Shown here piece after piece: positions 5,983-9,581 of a stretch of 9,581 bases of DNA. The first letter of the stretch is position 1. Every line of letters starts with the position of its first letter. Below the pieces are notes generated by a model. That model searched no databases. It was not told the DNA's origin and worked only from the letters and a program-made list of their open reading frames with translations. A program made the translations under genes and the position numbers. This DNA comes from an uncultured Oscillospiraceae bacterium (GTDB taxonomy: Bacteria; Bacillota; Clostridia; Oscillospirales; Oscillospiraceae): contig CABVDR010000087.1 in NCBI GenBank assembly GCA_902497145.1, positions 1 to 9,581 on the forward strand, given 5' to 3'.

Positions 5983-7380
5983 ATGGAGCGTTCCGGACAA
6001 TATGTGACGCCTTTCGATTTTGTGGGGCGTCTTCCCCTGGGTCAGGCCATTCCCCTGGGGCTTCAGCACGTGCTGGCCATGTTTGTGGGCAATCTGACCC
6101 CCATCCTTATTATCACCAATCTGTGCGCGGCGGCCGGCGGGGCGGAGGACTTTGCAGCCATCCAGGTCATGCTGCTGCAAAACGCCATGCTGGTGGCCGG
6201 TCTGGTCACCCTGGTGCAGTTGTTTTCCATCGGCCCCATCGGCGGCAAAGTGCCCATCATCATGGGTACCAGCTCCGGTTTTATCGGCGTGTTCCAGAGC
6301 GTGGTCAACGTGATGGGCGGCGGCGTTGTGGCCTACGGGGCCATTATGGGCGCGTCCATCCTGGGCGGCCTGTTTGAGACAGTGCTGGGCGCCTTCTTAA
6401 AACCCCTGCGCCGCTTTTTCCCCGCTGTGGTCACCGGCACCGTGGTGCTGTCCATCGGCTTGTCCCTTATCAGTGTGGGGGTGGGCTCCTTCGGCGGCGG
6501 TACCAGCGCCAAGGACTACGGCTCTGCGGAGAACCTGCTCATCGCCCTGGCGGTGATGATCATTGTTCTGGCCCTCAAGCACGGGGCCAAGGGGCTGGCC
6601 AGCTCCTCCTGCATCCTCATCGGCATCATCTGCGGCTATATCATCTGTGCCATCCTGCCCATGTTCCTGTCCACCACCGGCGTCACCGCCGACGGGGTGG
6701 AGTACACCAAGGCGTGGGTGCTCAACTGGGACAAGGTGGCCCAGGCCAGCTGGTTTGCGGTCCCCGCCATCCTGCCCGTCAAGCCGGTGTTTGACCTGCG
6801 GGCCATCCTGCCGGTGATGATCATGTTCATCGTCACCGCCGTGGAGACGGTGGGCGACATCTCCGGCGTGATGGAGGGCGGTATGGGCCGGGAGGCCACC
6901 GACACCGAGCTGTCCGGCGGCATCATCTGCGACGGCCTGGGCTCCTCCTTTGCCGCCCTGTTCGGGGTGCTGCCCAACACCTCCTTCAGCCAGAACGTGG
7001 GCCTGGTCACCATGACCAAGATCGTCAACCGCACCGCCCTGGCCTGCGGCGCGGTGTTCCTGGTGCTGTGCGGCCTGCTGCCCAAGCTGGCGGCCATCGT
7101 GTCCATCATGCCCCAGAGCGTGCTGGGCGGCGCGGCAGTCATCATGTTCTCCTCCATCGTCATGAGCGGCATCCAGCTCATCACCAAGGAGCCCCTGACG
7201 CCCCGCAGCATGTCCATTGTCTCTGTGGCCCTGGGTCTGGGCTACGGCCTGGGGGCCAACAGCGCGGTGCTCTCCGGCCTGCCTCAGTGGATCCAGCTCA
7301 TCTTCGGCGGCTCCGGCATCGTCCCCGCCGCCTTCGTGGCTATCATCATGAACATCCTGCTGCCTAAGGAAAAGGCGTAA
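5983..7380 (+). CDS. NCS2 family nucleobase permease (xanthine/uracil type)
   Basis: This 465-residue membrane protein of nucleobase-cation-symporter-2 type has 12-14 predicted helices. Family marks visible are the GLQH pair in the first helix, GxVPIIMGTSSGFIG, AVETVGD with Glu288, Asp317 in CDGLGSS, and the signature SQNVGLVTMTK with Gln337-Asn338. The latter fits the consensus [QEP]NxGxxxxT[RKG]. The acidic and Gln-Asn positions match, in order and approximate spacing, the substrate-site residues known in E. coli XanQ. That favours an oxidised purine (xanthine or urate) over uracil, but only as inference. ATG 5983 has GGGAGG (5971-5976) six bases upstream; an in-frame TTG at 5950 lies next to the -10 and cannot be the start. 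The gene appears monocistronic, with its own promoter and a following hairpin. It sits just before a molybdenum hydroxylase operon, consistent with uptake of that enzyme's substrate. Confidence 0.93.
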   Translation: MERSGQYVTPFDFVGRLPLGQAIPLGLQHVLAMFVGNLTPILIITNLCAAAGGAEDFAAIQVMLLQNAMLVAGLVTLVQLFSIGPIGGKVPIIMGTSSGFIGVFQSVVNVMGGGVVAYGAIMGASILGGLFETVLGAFLKPLRRFFPAVVTGTVVLSIGLSLISVGVGSFGGGTSAKDYGSAENLLIALAVMIIVLALKHGAKGLASSSCILIGIICGYIICAILPMFLSTTGVTADGVEYTKAWVLNWDKVAQASWFAVPAILPVKPVFDLRAILPVMIMFIVTAVETVGDISGVMEGGMGREATDTELSGGIICDGLGSSFAALFGVLPNTSFSQNVGLVTMTKIVNRTALACGAVFLVLCGLLPKLAAIVSIMPQSVLGGAAVIMFSSIVMSGIQLITKEPLTPRSMSIVSVALGLGYGLGANSAVLSGLPQWIQLIFGGSGIVPAAFVAIIMNILLPKEKA

Positions 7381-7406
7381 GATACAAGTTGATATGATCC
7401 AGCCTT

Positions 7407-7444
7407 CCGGGCGGGTTCTTTTTTGGAGAACCCGCCCGGATTTT
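7407..7444 (+). terminator. Hairpin terminator after the NCS2 permease
   Basis: CCGGGCGGGTTCT (7407-7419) and AGAACCCGCCCGG (7427-7439) form a perfect 13-base stem around a TTTTTGG loop, followed by ATTTT (7440-7444). The T-tail is short but the stem is very strong. It lies 26 bases after the stop and just before the next promoter. Confidence 0.8.
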
Positions 7445-7447
7445 GGT

Positions 7448-7476
7448 TTGTCAGGGCGGAAAAGATATGATATAAT
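7448..7476 (+). promoter_or_regulatory. Sigma-A promoter of the molybdenum hydroxylase operon
   Basis: TTGTCA (7448-7453) and a perfect TATAAT (7471-7476) are 17 bases apart, and TGA (7468-7470) gives a TGn extension as well. Transcription should start near 7483, with a leader of about 38 bases. The promoter starts only four bases after the preceding hairpin's tail. I saw no obvious operator dyad between it and the start codon. Confidence 0.88.
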
Positions 7477-7520
7477 AATATGCTTTTCAAACACAATGCC
7501 GTGGGCAGGGAGGAAACGCT

Positions 7521-8315
7521 GTGCTGAAAATCAAAAACTATGTGCGGGTTCAGAGCCTGGAAGAGGCCTACGACCTGTGCCAAAAGAAAAACAACGTGGT
7601 GCTGGGGGGCATGCTGTGGCTGAAGATGCAGCGGCGCTCCGTGGGCACCGCCATTGACCTGAGCGATTTAGGACTCAATGAGGTGGAGGAGGACGGGGAC
7701 TTCTACCGCCTGGGCGCCATGGTGACGCTGCGTACCCTGGAGCTCCACCCCGGTCTCCATGAGCTGACCCAGGGGGCGCTGCGGGAGAGCGTGCGCCACA
7801 TCGTGGGGGTGCAGTTCCGCAACCTGGCCACCGTGGGGGGCAGCCTGTGGGGCCGCTTCGGCTTCTCCGACGTGCTCACTCTGTTGCTGGCGCTGGACGC
7901 CCAGGTGGAGCTCTACCACGCCGGGCGCATGTCCCTGGAGGAGTTTACCCAGCTGCCCCGGCAGCAGCGGGACATTCTCACTTATGTGCTGATTCCCAAG
8001 GAGCACCGCCGGGTGGTCTACCTGTCCCAGCGGAACATCTCCACCGACTTTCCCACCCTTACCTGCGCTCTGTCCCGGAAGGATGGAGCCTACACCTGCG
8101 TCCTCGGTGCCCGGCCCCAGATGGCCCAGGTCTACCGGGATGAGAAGGGGCTGCTGTCCGGCGGCGTGACCGAGGAGACCGCCCGGGCCTTTGGCGAGGA
8201 CGTGGCCCAGCGAGCCAAGTTCGGCAGCAGCCTGCGGGCGGGGGAGGAGTATCGCCAAACCATTTGCGCCGTGCTGGTGCGCCGGGGCCTGATGGCCATG
8301 GAGAAGGAGGGCTAA
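7521..8315 (+). CDS. FAD-binding (medium) subunit of a xanthine dehydrogenase-family molybdenum hydroxylase
   Basis: This 264-residue subunit would carry FAD and pass electrons from the Fe-S subunit to an acceptor such as NAD+ or a flavodoxin/ferredoxin. It has the two FAD-contact regions of the FAD_binding_5 family: VVLGGMLWLKM (about residues 26-36) and RNLATVGGSLWGRFGFSD (100-117). A C-terminal CO-dehydrogenase-flavoprotein-like domain ends with GSSLRAGEEYRQTICAVLVRRGL. The first loop departs from the usual GGTDL and the second from GGNI; cofactor binding is likely but less certain than family membership. The cysteine cluster expected for the extra 4Fe-4S insertion of benzoyl-CoA-type relatives is absent. 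The start is GTG 7521, with GGGAGG (7508-7513) seven bases upstream. One base separates its stop from the next start. The order FAD, Fe-S, Mo matches the coxMSL arrangement rather than E. coli xdhABC. Confidence 0.9.
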   Translation: MLKIKNYVRVQSLEEAYDLCQKKNNVVLGGMLWLKMQRRSVGTAIDLSDLGLNEVEEDGDFYRLGAMVTLRTLELHPGLHELTQGALRESVRHIVGVQFRNLATVGGSLWGRFGFSDVLTLLLALDAQVELYHAGRMSLEEFTQLPRQQRDILTYVLIPKEHRRVVYLSQRNISTDFPTLTCALSRKDGAYTCVLGARPQMAQVYRDEKGLLSGGVTEETARAFGEDVAQRAKFGSSLRAGEEYRQTICAVLVRRGLMAMEKEG

Positions 8316-8316
8316 C

Positions 8317-8778
8317 ATGGAACTGAAACTCACATTAAACGGCCGGGCCGTGTCCGCGTCGGTGGAGGCGGACACTCTGCTCATCGACTTTCTCCGCGCT
8401 CAGGGCTGCCTGAGCGTGAAGCGGGGCTGCGAGACCGCAAACTGCGGCCTTTGTACCGTTCTCATGGACGGCACCCCCGTGCTGTCCTGCTCCGTGCTGG
8501 CCCTGCGGGTGGCTGGCCACCATATCCAGACCCTGGAGGGACTCCAGGAGGAGGCCGCCGACTTCGCCGTCTTTGTTGCCGACCAGGGGGCGGAGCAATG
8601 CGGCTTCTGCAACCCCGGCTTTGTCATGAACACCGTGGCCCTGCTGCGGGAGAACCCCGACCCCACGGACGATGAGATCCGCGCCTTTTTGGCGGGAAAC
8701 CTGTGCCGCTGCTCAGGGTACGAGGGACAGCTGCGGGGCATCCGGGCCTATTTAGACCACAAGAAGGGGAGGGGCTGA
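8317..8778 (+). CDS. 2Fe-2S (small) subunit of the molybdenum hydroxylase
   Basis: This 153-residue electron-transfer subunit has two [2Fe-2S] domains. The N-terminal plant-ferredoxin fold has Cys38, Cys43, Cys46 (CETANCGLC) and Cys58. The C-terminal four-helix domain has QCGFCNPGFVM (Cys95, Cys98) and LCRCSGY (Cys130, Cys132). All eight ligands of the family are present, and the length is typical (about 150-165). It would relay electrons from the Mo centre to the FAD subunit. AAGGAGG (8304-8310) precedes the ATG by six bases, and only one base separates it from the genes on each side, indicating tight translational coupling and equal dosage. Closest named relatives are XdhC/PucE/CoxS-type subunits; the substrate of the complex is set by the large subunit and cannot be read here. 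Confidence 0.96.
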   Translation: MELKLTLNGRAVSASVEADTLLIDFLRAQGCLSVKRGCETANCGLCTVLMDGTPVLSCSVLALRVAGHHIQTLEGLQEEAADFAVFVADQGAEQCGFCNPGFVMNTVALLRENPDPTDDEIRAFLAGNLCRCSGYEGQLRGIRAYLDHKKGRG

Positions 8779-8779
8779 C

Positions 8780-9581
8780 ATGGAAAACTTGAAAACCGTA
8801 GGGCAGCCGGTGCGGAAAAAGGACGCCATGTCCCTGTTGCTGGGCAAGCCCGCCTATGTGGACGACGTGACCCCCAAAAACTGCTTGGTGGTGAAGGTGC
8901 TGCGAAGCCCCCACGCCCACGCCCTGATTGAGGAGATCAACACCGACGTGGCCCAAAAGGTGCCCGGGGTGGTGGCGGTGTACACCTATAAGGATGTGCC
9001 CCAGAAGCGCTTTACCATGGCGGGGCAGACCTACCCCGAGCCCTCTCCCTACGACCGGCTGATTCTGGATCAGCGGGTCCGCTTTGTGGGGGACGCCGTG
9101 GCCATTGTGGCCGCTGAGGACGAGGCGGCTGCCGACAAGGCCTTGAAGCTCATCAAAGTGAAGTACCAGGTGCTGGAGGCGGTGCTGGATCCCCATGAGG
9201 CCCTGGACGGCCCTGTTCTGGTGCACCCCGAGGACAACTGGCGCTCTCTCTGCCCGGTGGGAGCCGACAACAAGCGCAACCTGTGCGCCAGCGAGGTGTG
9301 CTCGGACGGGAACGTGGACGAGGTGCTGTCCCACTGCGACTATGTCATCGACCACGTCTACCACACCCCCGCCTGCAACCAGGCCATGATGGAGACCTTC
9401 CGCACCTACACCGAGATGGACCCCTACGGGCGGCTCCATGTGATTTCCTCCACCCAGATCGTCTTTCATGTCCGGCGCATCCTGGCCAACGCCCTGGACA
9501 TTCCCAAGTCCAAAATCCACGTGGAGAAGCCCCGCATCGGCGGCGGCTTCGGCGCCAAGCAGTCGGTGGTGGCGGAAATTT
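8780..9581 (+). CDS. Molybdopterin-binding (large) subunit of the molybdenum hydroxylase (3' end outside window)
   Basis: The first 267 residues of what is normally a 750-800-residue catalytic subunit are present; the gene continues past the right edge. The N-terminal a/b-hammerhead domain is visible (GQPVRKKDAMSLLLGKPAYVDDV, LRSPHAHALI, VRFVGDAVAIVAAED). It is followed by the start of the Mo-binding domain: NQAMMETF (Asn200-Phe207), SSTQ with Gln226 (aligning with the Mo-site glutamine of xanthine oxidase), and GGGFGAKQ (254-261), the cofactor-binding loop. The catalytic glutamate and most of the substrate pocket lie downstream, so the substrate is open: xanthine/hypoxanthine, nicotinate or another N-heterocycle. 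The neighbouring NCS2 permease favours a purine. Clostridial members of this family include selenium-dependent molybdenum hydroxylases, but nothing in this fragment proves or excludes that. ATG 8780 lies one base after the previous stop, with GGGGAGGGG just upstream. Confidence 0.93.
   Translation, partial: MENLKTVGQPVRKKDAMSLLLGKPAYVDDVTPKNCLVVKVLRSPHAHALIEEINTDVAQKVPGVVAVYTYKDVPQKRFTMAGQTYPEPSPYDRLILDQRVRFVGDAVAIVAAEDEAAADKALKLIKVKYQVLEAVLDPHEALDGPVLVHPEDNWRSLCPVGADNKRNLCASEVCSDGNVDEVLSHCDYVIDHVYHTPACNQAMMETFRTYTEMDPYGRLHVISSTQIVFHVRRILANALDIPKSKIHVEKPRIGGGFGAKQSVVAEI

Noticed and set aside
6397..7494. A 365-codon open frame on the - strand opposite the NCS2 permease
   Set aside because: The product is a His/Asp/Gly/Gln-rich repeat-like sequence with no fold signal, a shadow of the permease's codon bias. 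Its start region overlaps a hairpin and the hydroxylase promoter.

Overview
The window is visibly GC-rich. Every convincing gene lies on the + strand and most are packed into short operons with strong AGGAGG-type ribosome binding sites. A BlaI/BlaR-type pair, a DUF4349 protein, TTGACA/TATAAT-type promoters, TTG and GTG starts, and a three-subunit molybdenum hydroxylase point to an anaerobic, high-GC clostridial Firmicute. A gut Oscillospiraceae such as Flavonifractor, Intestinimonas or a relative would fit. This is inferred from gene style, not from a marker gene.

Layout. (1) 1-846: the 3' part of a DUF4349 membrane protein, closed by an intrinsic terminator. (2) 916-2775: a two-gene regulatory cassette of a BlaI/MecI-type repressor and a BlaR1-like M56 metallopeptidase. 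The outer C-terminal domain of the receptor is an M23 (LytM-type) peptidoglycan endopeptidase instead of a penicillin-binding domain. A promoter overlaps a near-perfect 18-bp inverted repeat holding two TACAnnTGTA sites, which suggests autoregulation. A terminator follows. (3) 2838-5913: a complete ABC importer of the iron-siderophore/B12/heme/molybdate class, made of a lipoprotein binding protein, a FecCD permease and a FecE/BtuD-like ATPase. It has its own consensus promoter and a hairpin between the first and second genes. (4) 5939-7444: a monocistronic NCS2 xanthine/uracil-type permease. (5) 7448-9581: a molybdenum hydroxylase operon of the xanthine dehydrogenase/CO dehydrogenase family in the order FAD subunit, 2Fe-2S subunit, Mo subunit. 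The Mo subunit runs off the right edge.

How the parts may work together. The NCS2 permease and the hydroxylase form a plausible uptake-and-oxidation module for a purine or related N-heterocycle. The upstream ABC importer could supply iron for the Fe-S clusters or an oxyanion (molybdate/tungstate) for the cofactor, but the sequence does not settle its substrate. The BlaI/M56-M23 cassette and the DUF4349 protein look like an independent cell-envelope module. The least ordinary feature is the M56-M23 receptor fused downstream of a BlaI repressor. I see no mobile element, CRISPR array, tRNA or rRNA, and no intergenic gap exceeds 300 bases.
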